Shown here piece by piece: positions 28,492 to 37,126 of a stretch of 64,000 nucleotides of DNA; the first letter of the stretch is position 1, and each line of letters opens with the position of its first letter. The DNA lies in assembly GCA_026990385.1 (NCBI GenBank), contig JALXDL010000024.1:13634-77633 (forward strand). Reading direction: 5' to 3'. Source of the stretch: DRKI01 sp011051875. GTDB lineage: Bacteria; Desulfobacterota; Desulfobulbia; Desulfobulbales; Desulfobulbaceae. The notes under the pieces are model-generated. The model was not told where the DNA came from and ran no database searches. It saw only the letters and a list, made by a program, of their open reading frames with translations. The position numbers were made by a program, and so were the translations under genes.

Positions 28492-28524
28492 GGGGAGCCG
28501 TCATGGGCGACGGCTCCCCTTTCT
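28492..28524 (+). terminator. terminator after ftsH
   Basis: A perfect 11-bp stem (28492-28502 with 28509-28519) closes a 6-nt loop and is followed by TTTCT. It lies 29 bp after the ftsH stop and before the convergent exporter operon. Confidence 0.82.
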
Positions 28525-28567
28525 GACGGCGCCCCTTTCTTTTTGCCGCACCGGCAGCGGTGGGAGC

Positions 28568-29677
28568 TCAATACATCCGGCGCCTGAACAGCAGGGCGGC
28601 CATGGTCAGGGTGACCAGGCCGATGATGGCCATGGGCCAGTACTGGGACCAGAGCAGGTCAAAGGAGGCGCCCTGGAGGAAGACGGCGCGGACGATGATC
28701 AGGAAATAGCGCATGGGATTGAGATAGGTGAGCCACTGCACCAGCTGCGGCATGTTCTCCAGCGGCGTGGCGAACCCGGACAGGATCACCGCCGGCACCA
28801 GGAAGAGAAAGGCGCCCATCAGTCCCTGCTGCTGGGTCACGGAGAGGGCCGAGATCATGAGCCCGATACCGATTGCCGAGAGGAGGAAGATGAACAGGCC
28901 CAGGTAGAGGGCCGGCAGGCTGCCCCGCAGGGGGACGTGGAACCAGAAGACCACCATCAGGATCACCACCGTGGCCTCGGCCACGCCGATGATCAGGCCG
29001 GGCAGGGACTTGCCGACCAGGATCTCGAAGGGGGTGAGCGGCGTGACCAGGAGCTGGTCAAAGGTGCCGGCCTCCCGCTCCCGGGCCACGGACAGGGCCG
29101 TCACCTCCAGGGTGACGACCAGGTTGAGCAGGGCCACGATGCCGATGACGATGAACCAGTGCGAGTCCAGGGTCCGGTTGAACCAGGCCCGCTGCAGCAG
29201 CACCGCCGGCGGCCCGGCGGCGCCATGCTCCCGGTTCCACTGTTCGTTGAAGGCCATGACAATGGACTGCACGTAGTTGAGCGCGATCATGGCGGTATTG
29301 GAGTTGCGGCCGTCCAGGATCACCTGCAGCTCCGTGCCCCTGCCCCGGCGCAGATCAGCGGAAAAGTCGGGGCCCAGGTGCAGCACCAGCAGGACCCGGC
29401 CCCGGTTGATGAGCGGCGCCACCTCGCCGTCGGAGTGGATCACCGCGTAGCGTTCAAACACGGTCGATCCTTCGAACCCGGCCAGGAGCCGGCGGGAATC
29501 CAGGCCGCGATCCTCATTGTAGACCGCGTAGGGGACGTGGTTGAGGTCAAAGCTGGCCGCATAGCCGAAGATGATGATCTGGGCCACCGGCGGCACCACG
29601 ATCACCATCCTGCTCTTCTTGTCCCGGAGCAGGGTCACGAACTCCTTGATCATCAGGGCAAATATCCTGCGCAGCAT
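28568..29677 (-). CDS. ABC-2 type exporter permease (YbhR-like)
   Basis: The protein has 369 residues. An N-terminal helix (about 22-42) is followed by a large extracytoplasmic domain and five C-terminal helices with the ABC-2 signature VAREREAGTFDQLLVTPLTPFEILVGKSLPGL. It is the last gene of a HlyD-ATPase-permease-permease set like E. coli ybhGFSR. It starts 6 bp after the partner permease, and the two probably form a heterodimer. Confidence 0.92.
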   Translation of the reverse strand: MLRRIFALMIKEFVTLLRDKKSRMVIVVPPVAQIIIFGYAASFDLNHVPYAVYNEDRGLDSRRLLAGFEGSTVFERYAVIHSDGEVAPLINRGRVLLVLHLGPDFSADLRRGRGTELQVILDGRNSNTAMIALNYVQSIVMAFNEQWNREHGAAGPPAVLLQRAWFNRTLDSHWFIVIGIVALLNLVVTLEVTALSVAREREAGTFDQLLVTPLTPFEILVGKSLPGLIIGVAEATVVILMVVFWFHVPLRGSLPALYLGLFIFLLSAIGIGLMISALSVTQQQGLMGAFLFLVPAVILSGFATPLENMPQLVQWLTYLNPMRYFLIIVRAVFLQGASFDLLWSQYWPMAIIGLVTLTMAALLFRRRMY

Positions 29678-29683
29678 CCGTCT

Positions 29684-30829
29684 CTACCTCAGCCTCTTGT
29701 GTGATTTCTTCCTGATGATGAACAGCAGAACCGCGCACATCACGGCCAGCCAGCCGCAGTTGACGAAGAAGATGGACCAGATGTCGCCGGCCAGGAAGAT
29801 CGACTGCAGGATGGCGACGAAATAGGTGGCCGGCACGATGCGGGTGACCGCCCGGATGACGACCGGCATGGACCCGATGTCAAAGATGAATCCCGACAGA
29901 ATGAAGGCCGGCAGGAAGGTCACCACGATGGCCATCTGGCCGGCCACGAACTGGCTGTCCGCCACCGTGGATATGAGCAGGCCCATGGCGATGGTGGTGA
30001 GCATGAACAGGGCCGAGGCGGCGAACAGGGCCGGCAGGGATCCGTGCAGCGGCACGGCGAAGAGGAAGATGGCCATGACCACGGAGAGCGCCATGCCGCC
30101 CATACCGAGGATAAAATACGGAATGATCTTGCCGAGCAGGATCTCGTAGATGGAGACCGGCGTCACCATCAGGGCCTCCATGGTGCCGCGCTCCCATTCC
30201 CTGGCCACCACCATGGAGGTGAGCATGGCGCCGATCAGGGTCATGATGACCGCGATCAGGCCCGGCACCAGGTAGTCGCGGCTGCGCACCGCCGGGTTGA
30301 ACCAGATGCGGAACTTCACCCGGACCGGGATCCGGAAGTCCAGCCCCCTGGCATCGCTGATCCGGGCGAGCCACTGCTGCCAGACCCCGCCGATGTAGCC
30401 CTCGATCAGGCGGGCCTTGTTGGCGTCCACCCCGTTGATGATCACCCCGACCGGCGCGCCGCCCCTGGCGAGCAGGTCACGGGAGAAGTCCTCCCGCAGC
30501 CAGACAATGGCATCCACCTGCCTGCGCATCATGGCCTCTTCGGCCTCCTGGATGGAGGGGATGGTGACCGGCGCAAAGTACTCGGACCGTTTGAAACCGC
30601 TGACCAGGCTCATGGCCAGGGGATCGGGAGCATCGACCACCACGGCGAGACCGATGTCGCGGGCGTCGAGGGAGACGCCGTAGCCGAAGATCAGGAGCAG
30701 CAACACGGGCAGGAAAAAGGCGATGCCGATGCTGGAGGGATCGCGGATGATCTGCAGGCTCTCCTTGCGGACCAGGCCCAGCAGGCGCATGGCGCTGAAC
30801 AGGCGGTACCGGCGGTTCTGCCTCTTCAT
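29684..30829 (-). CDS. ABC-2 type exporter permease (YbhS-like)
   Basis: The protein has 381 residues with the same architecture as its neighbour: an N-terminal helix near residues 30-50, a large extracytoplasmic domain, then five helices with VVAREWERGTMEALMVTPVSIYEILLGKIIPYFILG. The start codon overlaps the stop of the ATPase gene (TGATG), so translation is coupled. It forms the exporter channel with the YbhR-like subunit. Confidence 0.93.
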   Translation of the reverse strand: MKRQNRRYRLFSAMRLLGLVRKESLQIIRDPSSIGIAFFLPVLLLLIFGYGVSLDARDIGLAVVVDAPDPLAMSLVSGFKRSEYFAPVTIPSIQEAEEAMMRRQVDAIVWLREDFSRDLLARGGAPVGVIINGVDANKARLIEGYIGGVWQQWLARISDARGLDFRIPVRVKFRIWFNPAVRSRDYLVPGLIAVIMTLIGAMLTSMVVAREWERGTMEALMVTPVSIYEILLGKIIPYFILGMGGMALSVVMAIFLFAVPLHGSLPALFAASALFMLTTIAMGLLISTVADSQFVAGQMAIVVTFLPAFILSGFIFDIGSMPVVIRAVTRIVPATYFVAILQSIFLAGDIWSIFFVNCGWLAVMCAVLLFIIRKKSHKRLR

Positions 30830-32604
30830 CAGGCCGCCTCGCGCTGCTCGTGGTTGCTGATCAGGGCGATGAAGGCGTCCTCCATGGTCGGCTCGGCCAT
30901 CCCCCTGCCTGCGGCGTCCCGCTTGAGCTGCTCCGGGTCGCCGCTGGCCAGGACCTCGCCCTGGGCCATGATCACCAGCCGGTCGCAGTACTCGGCCTCC
31001 TCCATGAAGTGGGTGGTGACCAGTACCGTGACCCCGGCCTCGGCCAGGGCGTTGATGTGGCGCCAGAACTCGCGCCGCGCCAGAGGATCGACACCCGAGG
31101 TCGGTTCGTCCAGGAAAAGAATCTCCGGCTCGTGCATGAGGGCCGCGGCCAGGGCCAGCCGCTGCTTGAAGCCGAGAGGCAGGTTCCCGCTGATGACATT
31201 GCGCAGGGGCCCCAGCTCGAAGGACTCCAGGACCCAGTCGATCCGCTGCCGCTGGCGCCTGCCGCTCAGGGAGTAGGCGCTGCCGAAAAAGCGCAGGTTC
31301 TGGAGCACGGTCAAGCCGCTGTAGAGCGAAAACTTCTGCGCCATGTAGCCGATCCTGGCCCTGGCCCGGGCCCGGGCGGTATGCAGGTCCCGGCCCGCCA
31401 CCCGCAGGGTGCCGCCCGTGGCCGGTAGCAGGCCGCAGAGCATGCGGAAGGTGGTGGACTTGCCGGCCCCGTTGGCGCCGAGCAGGCCGAAGATCTCGCC
31501 CCGCCGCACCGTGAAACTCAGGTTCTTCACGGCGTAGAAGGAACCGAACCGCCGCTCCAGGTCACGGACCACGATCACCTCTTCCCCGTCCGAAGATGGG
31601 ACCCGCGCCGGGCGGATGATCCTGGCCGCCGTATCCCGGCCGCTCTCCCGCAGCCGCTGCCGGAGGAGGTAGATGAAGGTGTCCTCGAACCGGGGCGGCA
31701 CAGCGGTGACGGCCAGCGGCCTGCCCGCGACGCCGAACCGTTCCTGCACCGCAACCTCGTCCATGGCCTCCTCCGTGACCAGGCGGACCCGGTTGCCGAC
31801 GATGATGGCGTCGATCACTCCCCTGCTCCGGCTGAGCCGTTCCTGGAGCCTTCTCCGGTTCTCGCGCTCGCCAAGGACCAGGAAACAGTGGCCGGCAAGC
31901 CGGTCGCTGAAGGCCTGCGGCCGGTCCTGGCCAAGCAGGACCCCCTCGTGCATGAGCACCACCTCCTGGCACCGCTCGGCCTCGTCCAGGTAGGCGGTGG
32001 AGAGCAGCACGCTCATGCCCCCGGACTCCACCTGGCCATAGACGATCTGCCAGAGCTCACGCCGCGAAACCGGGTCCACGCCGACAGTGGGCTCATCGAG
32101 CACGAGCAGGCGCGGCGGCTTGACCAGGGTGCAGGCCAGGCCCAGCTTCTGCTTCATACCGCCGGAGAGCCGGCCGGCAAGCCGGTCCATGAAGGGCGCC
32201 AGGCCGGTCATCTGCATCAGCTCCCTGTACCGGTCCGGCCGGTCTGCGGCAGGCACCCCCTGCAGATCGGCATACAGGTCCAGGTTCTCCCGGACGCTCA
32301 GCTCCTCGTAGAGACCGAACCGCTGGGGCATGTAGCCCAGGGACGCCTGGACGGCCAGGTGGTCGCCGGCCGCATCCAGGCCCAGGACCTCGATCCGGCC
32401 GGAATCGGGCTGGAGCAGGCCGGCAAGCAGGCGCATCAGGGTGGTCTTGCCTGCACCGTCCGGCCCGATGAGGCCGGTGACCATGCCCGGCCGGACCGCC
32501 AGGGAGATCCTGTCCAGGGCTGTCACCGTCCGGTCACCGACAGTGAAGCGCATTGTGACATCGGTGAGAGTCAGGACCGCGTCCTGCACGCCTGCGGCTG
32601 TCAT
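30829..32604 (-). CDS. dual ATP-binding subunit of an ABC-2 exporter (YbhF-like)
   Basis: The protein has 591 residues from the ATG at 32604, where start and HlyD stop overlap; sequence further upstream only shadows the HlyD gene. It carries two complete ATPase domains: Walker A GPDGAGKTTLM with LSGGMKQKLGLACTLV and LLVLDEPTVGVDP in the first; GANGAGKSTTF and EILFLDEPTSGVDP in the second. The second signature reads LPLGFKQRLALAAAL, a variant of LSGGQ (Pro for Ser, Leu for Gly). Both halves belong to one polypeptide, as in ybhF. Confidence 0.94.
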   Translation of the reverse strand: MTAAGVQDAVLTLTDVTMRFTVGDRTVTALDRISLAVRPGMVTGLIGPDGAGKTTLMRLLAGLLQPDSGRIEVLGLDAAGDHLAVQASLGYMPQRFGLYEELSVRENLDLYADLQGVPAADRPDRYRELMQMTGLAPFMDRLAGRLSGGMKQKLGLACTLVKPPRLLVLDEPTVGVDPVSRRELWQIVYGQVESGGMSVLLSTAYLDEAERCQEVVLMHEGVLLGQDRPQAFSDRLAGHCFLVLGERENRRRLQERLSRSRGVIDAIIVGNRVRLVTEEAMDEVAVQERFGVAGRPLAVTAVPPRFEDTFIYLLRQRLRESGRDTAARIIRPARVPSSDGEEVIVVRDLERRFGSFYAVKNLSFTVRRGEIFGLLGANGAGKSTTFRMLCGLLPATGGTLRVAGRDLHTARARARARIGYMAQKFSLYSGLTVLQNLRFFGSAYSLSGRRQRQRIDWVLESFELGPLRNVISGNLPLGFKQRLALAAALMHEPEILFLDEPTSGVDPLARREFWRHINALAEAGVTVLVTTHFMEEAEYCDRLVIMAQGEVLASGDPEQLKRDAAGRGMAEPTMEDAFIALISNHEQREAA

Positions 32605-33650
32605 CACTCTTTCCGGCAGACAGACTGCTGGTCGCGGCCGGGGGGATTTGCCGCCCGGTCCAGGTCGATGCTGACCGTGGCCGGCATGCCCAGGCGCAAC
32701 TCTCCCCGCGGATCGCAGACAAAGACCCGTACCTGGTAGACAAGGCGCGTCCGCAGCTCCGGTGTCTCCACATTCTTGGGCGTGAACTCGGCCACCGGTG
32801 AGATGTAGCCCAGCCAGCCCCGGTAGACCCTGCCGGGCCGGGAGTCGGTGCGGACCTCGGCCGCCATGCCGGGCGCGATCCTGCCGAGCATGATCTCGGG
32901 ACAATAGGCACGGACCCAGAGCGGATCGGTAAGGGCCAGGGTCAGGACCGGCAGGGCCGGCGAGACCATGTCGCCCGGCTCCAGGATCCGGTTGCGCAGG
33001 ATGCCGTCGGCCGGGGCGGAGAGGCGGGTGTCGGCGAGCTCCTCGCGGGCCCTGCCCACGGCCGCCCGGCCGGCCCGGACCCGGGCCCGGGCCGCCTCGA
33101 TATCTTCCCGGCGCGGTCCGGCCACGGCAAGCTCCAGCGCCTTCTTGTCCGCCTCCAGGGAATGGAGGGCCACTTCCATGGCCGCCCTGGCGTTGTCCAC
33201 CGCCTGCTGGGAACCGACCTTCACCCTGACCAGGCGGGCAAGACGGTTGTAGGTCAGGGTGGTGTCGCGCAGCCTGGCCTCCGAGGCCGCCACCAGTGCC
33301 CGGGCCCGGGCGATCTCCTCCGGCCGCGTCCCGGCCTCCAGGCGGTGGAGTTCCTGCTCGCGGGCCGCCAGTTCATCCAGGAGCTGCCGCAGCCGGATCC
33401 GGTAACGCACGGGATCGATCTCGGCCAGGAGCTGACCCCGCCGTACCCGGTCGCCCTCGCGGACGTGGATGGCAAGGAGGCGGCCGCTGGCCTGGAAGTT
33501 GAGCTGCACCTGCCGCATATCCACGTTGCCGTAAAGAAGCAGGAGATTATCCCCGGCCTGACCGTTCCTGTGCAGGAAATAATAGCGGCCTCCTGCGGCC
33601 ATGACCGCCAGCAGAACAAGAACCACGATCAGCCGAACAGGCTTTTTCAC
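32604..33650 (-). CDS. HlyD-family periplasmic adaptor (YbhG-like)
   Basis: The protein has 348 residues. One N-terminal membrane anchor (about 5-25) is followed by a split lipoyl domain (FQASGRLLAIHVREGDRVRRGQLLAEID and DTRLSAPADGILRNRILEPGDMV) around a long coiled coil (about 85-190). It should bridge the inner-membrane exporter to an outer-membrane channel or partner. No TolC gene is nearby. Substrate unknown; related exporters move drugs, cations or lipids. Confidence 0.93.
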   Translation of the reverse strand: MKKPVRLIVVLVLLAVMAAGGRYYFLHRNGQAGDNLLLLYGNVDMRQVQLNFQASGRLLAIHVREGDRVRRGQLLAEIDPVRYRIRLRQLLDELAAREQELHRLEAGTRPEEIARARALVAASEARLRDTTLTYNRLARLVRVKVGSQQAVDNARAAMEVALHSLEADKKALELAVAGPRREDIEAARARVRAGRAAVGRAREELADTRLSAPADGILRNRILEPGDMVSPALPVLTLALTDPLWVRAYCPEIMLGRIAPGMAAEVRTDSRPGRVYRGWLGYISPVAEFTPKNVETPELRTRLVYQVRVFVCDPRGELRLGMPATVSIDLDRAANPPGRDQQSVCRKE

Positions 33651-34549
33651 GATGCAATCTCCTGTGGTCCTGACAGCGCCGGATCAACCGGCACCCCCAC
33701 GGACATGATAAGCCGGCGGGCTGAACCAGGTTTTGGCCACCGACCACAACGAATCATGAAACCTGAATTGCGCCTTCCCAACGCTCAATTCAGGTGAAAA
33801 TACCACCGCCCCACGCACTAGGGCAGCCTCTTTCGCCTACGCCACGGTGCCTGCACGCCCCATATTCCTGCAATCATGCCCTGCCCAGGGCCAGGAAAGG
33901 AGCCACAGCGCCCGCAGGACAGGAGCGTTCGCGCAAGGCTGCACATCAACCTCAAACCTAAGAAATAAAACAGTCATGTCAAGGACGATGAAAACTTTTC
34001 CCTCCCTTCCCCCTCACCACGGCTCCGGAAACCGCTCGTGCTCCCTGGTGACCGGCGTACCCGGCACGGGAGCAGTCCTTCCCCGTCCTGCCCGTGGAAC
34101 AGGGGGCCCGGGCCCGGAGAGCAGGGGAACATTTTTTCACTCCTCCCCCATGCGGCCGCCGGGTCCGGCGCGGCCGGATCCGGCGGCAGGCTCCACCGGT
34201 TTTCACGGGCCCGAGGCGGAAAAACACCAGAACTTGCCTTGTTCATTGAAAAAAAAAACTGTTCTGGTACATTGATAGTGAGCAGGCTCTGTATCGATAG
34301 CAGTATGCCCCTGATACAGGAAAGAGAAGTCGGCGGCGCCCACACAATCAACACATTGATTTGACTATTATTATAGCAACAGCAGGCCAGCCGGCTCGCA
34401 AGCCGCTTTTTTACTCCCCATGCCCCTTGAACGGGCACAACCCATGAAAAGAACCAGAGGCATGGAACGCCGAACCTCGGTCAGCTCCGCCGCAGACGGG
34501 GACTGATCCGGTTTCTGACTTCTGGTTTCTGCTTTCTGATGACTGAACC
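33651..34549. other. 899-bp intergenic region between exporter operon and PilZ gene
   Basis: I see no credible gene; frames at 33847-34275 (+) and 33974-34438 (-) are low-complexity and unlike any family. There are two inverted repeats: 10 bp perfect at 33761-33770/33786-33795, and 8 bp at 34226-34233/34261-34268, which encloses an A10 run. AT-rich DNA at 34345-34380 could hold a promoter for the PilZ-FliK-like run. The last 50 bp repeat TTTCTG several times. Confidence 0.5.
33761..33795. promoter_or_regulatory. 10-bp inverted repeat upstream of the exporter operon
   Basis: ACCTGAATTG (33761-33770) and its exact complement (33786-33795) are separated by 15 bp and lie 110 bp upstream of the HlyD start. 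It could be a regulator site. A repeat of this size is only mildly unusual by chance. Confidence 0.3.
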
Positions 34550-35224
34550 GTGTCCGGAATAAGTGAAATAGTCAACGAGCTGCTTGACAGAACCAGGGTC
34601 GTTGTCGATATCCCCATCAGGGACAGCGAATCCCAGCTCCTGCAGAGCGTGCTCAGGAAACGCCAGGCCCCGCAGCTGGCATTGTTCTTCCCGCCCAATG
34701 CCCTGCTGGCCGAGGATATCGAGCCTGGAACCACCTGTCACCTGACCATCAAGCACCACGATTCCTCCATCAACCTGCTGGCCAGGATAGATGGCATGGA
34801 GGACAGCCGGACCCTGCTGATGACGGCCACGGAATCGGTCAGGCCCGAGGCGATGCGCGAATACTTCCGCGTCTCCATCAACACGCCCATTACAGCCGAG
34901 TACCGCCCCGGACCCAAGGAGATCAAAAACAAACCCTGGAAGCTGGAAGGTTCCACCATCGACCTCTCCGGCGGCGGCGTGCTGGCACTGTTCACCGAAA
35001 AACCGCTGAACCGGAAACGAATCCACCTTACCATCAGTCTCCCGGAGCAGGCCGAACCGGCCGTCTGCATGGCCGAAGTTGTCAGGACCTACCGGATGCG
35101 GAAAAAACGTTACCAGGTGGCCTTCCATTTCGCGAACATCGACCAGAAGACCCGGGACCTGATCATCTCCTGCTGCCTGCAGGAACAGCGCCGCCAGCTG
35201 CGCAACAAGATCAGGGTGGACTGA
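34550..35224 (+). CDS. PilZ-domain c-di-GMP-binding protein (YcgR-like)
   Basis: The protein has 224 residues from a GTG start without a strong ribosome-binding site. An N-terminal YcgR-like beta domain (about 10-100) is followed by PilZ (about 100-215): the c-di-GMP motif appears as REYFRVSINTPI...STIDLSGGGVLALF. The first Arg of the usual RxxxR may be Arg105 (MREYFRV). YcgR-type proteins slow or steer flagella when c-di-GMP rises. Its neighbour is a FliK-like gene, consistent with a flagellar role. Confidence 0.82.
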   Translation: MSGISEIVNELLDRTRVVVDIPIRDSESQLLQSVLRKRQAPQLALFFPPNALLAEDIEPGTTCHLTIKHHDSSINLLARIDGMEDSRTLLMTATESVRPEAMREYFRVSINTPITAEYRPGPKEIKNKPWKLEGSTIDLSGGGVLALFTEKPLNRKRIHLTISLPEQAEPAVCMAEVVRTYRMRKKRYQVAFHFANIDQKTRDLIISCCLQEQRRQLRNKIRVD

Positions 35225-35308
35225 TCCCCGGCGCAAGGCCCCTGGCGGCAACCGCCCTCGACAGACGACAACGGCGGTGAAGACCTCTCCCCTCTTCCCG
35301 GTCAGGCC

Positions 35309-36817
35309 ATGGACCCGAAAATCACCCTGACACCCACCCTGCGGATCGAGAGGATCGGCAGCCCGCATGGCGATGCCCAGTCGAGGCGATCGCCTTTCCC
35401 CTTTTCCCGCGGCCAGATGGTCCAGGGGCTGATCACGGGCAGGAATGCCGAGAACCAGTTCTATCTCGATGTGAACGGGACACGGTTTATCGCCGAGTCC
35501 AGGGCTCCCCTCCAGGTCGGTGAACTGCTCGACCTGCAGGTGGTGGCCACTCACCCGCGGACCACCCTGCAGGTGGTGGAAGATCCCCTGACCAGGGATA
35601 TCGGAAAATCCATCCACCTCCTCACCCGCCAGGACACCCTGCTTCCGGATACCGCCACCCTGGCAGAACAGAACATGGACAATCCCGCCCTTTCCCGGCC
35701 GGCCCGCCAGACCCTGCAGTTCTTCGCCCAGGCGGCGGCCAGGCTCTCGACGCCGGTGACAACCGGGCAACAGCCCGACCAGGCCCTGGCAGCACTCACG
35801 GGCAGGCTGGCTGCGGCAACACCGGACGACACGGGGGCGCAACAGGTCGTGGCCGCGCTGCGGGAGCTGCTCGGCCGCCTGACGCAGACCACCACGGTCC
35901 GGGCGGAGATCACTGTTCTCGCCCGCGAGACCCTGCGCGAACTCGACAGCCTGGAAAAGTCCCTGCCGCCGGGACCGGCCTTCCTCGTCCAGGGACAATC
36001 CGCCGCCCAGGCCGGTGACCAGGGGCCTGACCGGGAGCTGGTTATCATGCTCAGGGAGCTGGGGCAGACCACAACCGGCGGCCTGGAGAAGGGCAATGCG
36101 GCAGACCTCCTGCTCTCCCTGTTTTCCGACCGGCAGGCCCGGCCTTCCCGGCTGCTGCGGCTGATCCTCGACCTGCACCAGCGGCTCTCCGCCCCGGAAC
36201 AGTCCGCATCCCCTGTCCGCCTGCAGGGGGATGATCTCAGGCGGCTCACCGACCGGCTGGGCCTTGACATGGAACGGCTGCTGGCCGAGGGCCGGCGCGA
36301 GGAGGCGGTGCAGACCCTGAAAAGCGCCCTGTTCGAGATCTCCCGCTCCATGACCGGACAGCAGGCCGAGGGGGCACCGGAGAGGCTCCTGGGCACCCTC
36401 GAGCTGTACCAGATGCTGCAGATCCGGCTCGCGCCCGAGGGACTCTTCTTCCTGCCCCTGCCGCTGCCCTTTCTCAGCCAGGGATACCTGCTGGTGGACG
36501 AAAATACCGGGGACCGCAAGGACCGCAGCGATGCAGAGCCGAAAATGTTCCACCTCCACCTGCAGCTCGAGGGCCTGGGCAACATCCAGGTCGACATCAC
36601 TCGCCGGGGCGATGGCGTGGGATTGCGTTTTCTGACCGAGGACCCGGAACGGGCCGGCTTCATGGCCGGGCACCGCGCCGAGCTGGAACAGTGGCTCACC
36701 GCGCTTCGGCTCGATTCGGTCAGCTTCCTGTCCGGGGCCCGGGACCCGGCCGCCGGCCTGCTCCGGAGGATGCTGCCTGCCGGCAGCAGTTCCGGCATCC
36801 TCGACACACGAGCCTAG
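35309..36817 (+). CDS. flagellar hook-length-control (FliK)-like protein
   Basis: The protein has 502 residues. Its C-terminal part (about 400-490) resembles the FliK C-terminal domain (Flg_hook): KMFHLHLQLEGLGNIQVDITRRGDGVGLRFLTEDPERAGFMAGHRAELEQWLTALRL. The N-terminal 380 residues are Ala/Leu/Gln-rich and poorly conserved, as expected of a ruler region. It may measure hook or needle length with the FlhB-like protein encoded 3 bp downstream. No other flagellar genes lie in the window. Confidence in the exact role is moderate. Confidence 0.65.
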   Translation: MDPKITLTPTLRIERIGSPHGDAQSRRSPFPFSRGQMVQGLITGRNAENQFYLDVNGTRFIAESRAPLQVGELLDLQVVATHPRTTLQVVEDPLTRDIGKSIHLLTRQDTLLPDTATLAEQNMDNPALSRPARQTLQFFAQAAARLSTPVTTGQQPDQALAALTGRLAAATPDDTGAQQVVAALRELLGRLTQTTTVRAEITVLARETLRELDSLEKSLPPGPAFLVQGQSAAQAGDQGPDRELVIMLRELGQTTTGGLEKGNAADLLLSLFSDRQARPSRLLRLILDLHQRLSAPEQSASPVRLQGDDLRRLTDRLGLDMERLLAEGRREEAVQTLKSALFEISRSMTGQQAEGAPERLLGTLELYQMLQIRLAPEGLFFLPLPLPFLSQGYLLVDENTGDRKDRSDAEPKMFHLHLQLEGLGNIQVDITRRGDGVGLRFLTEDPERAGFMAGHRAELEQWLTALRLDSVSFLSGARDPAAGLLRRMLPAGSSSGILDTRA

Positions 36818-36820
36818 AGC

Positions 36821-37126
36821 ATGGTGGAAGAAAAAAAAACAGGCAGGGCCATTGCCCTGACCTATGACGAGAAACGGGGCTCGGCACCGCAGGTGGTGGC
36901 AAGCGGGACCGGCCTGATCGCGGAAAAGATCATCGAGACCGCCAGGGAGGCCGGGGTCTTCATCAGGGAGGATCCCGACCTGGTGGAACTGCTGGCCAAG
37001 GTGCCGGTGGGCGAGGAGATTCCGGCCGAACTCTACCAGACCATTGCCGAGATCCTGGCATTTGTCTATTCGGTGAACGAAAAGTTCAAGAAGAAACATG
37101 ACCAGCAAAGAGGAAACGCCCCTTGA
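36821..37126 (+). CDS. FlhB C-terminal-domain-like protein
   Basis: The protein has 101 residues. AIALTYDEKRGSAPQVVASGTGLIAEKIIETAREAGVFIREDPDLVELLAKVPVGEEIPAELYQTIAEILAFVY matches the cytoplasmic domain of FlhB/YscU export-switch proteins after the cleavage point. The membrane part and the self-cleaving NPTH motif are absent, as in stand-alone FlhX/FlhB2 proteins. It probably works with the adjacent FliK-like protein in substrate switching. It overlaps the ade start by 29 bp. Confidence 0.85.
   Translation: MVEEKKTGRAIALTYDEKRGSAPQVVASGTGLIAEKIIETAREAGVFIREDPDLVELLAKVPVGEEIPAELYQTIAEILAFVYSVNEKFKKKHDQQRGNAP

Noticed and set aside
33847..34275. A possible 142-residue gene in the large gap before the PilZ gene
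   Set aside because: Its composition is unlike a protein and other frames in the same stretch are equally open.
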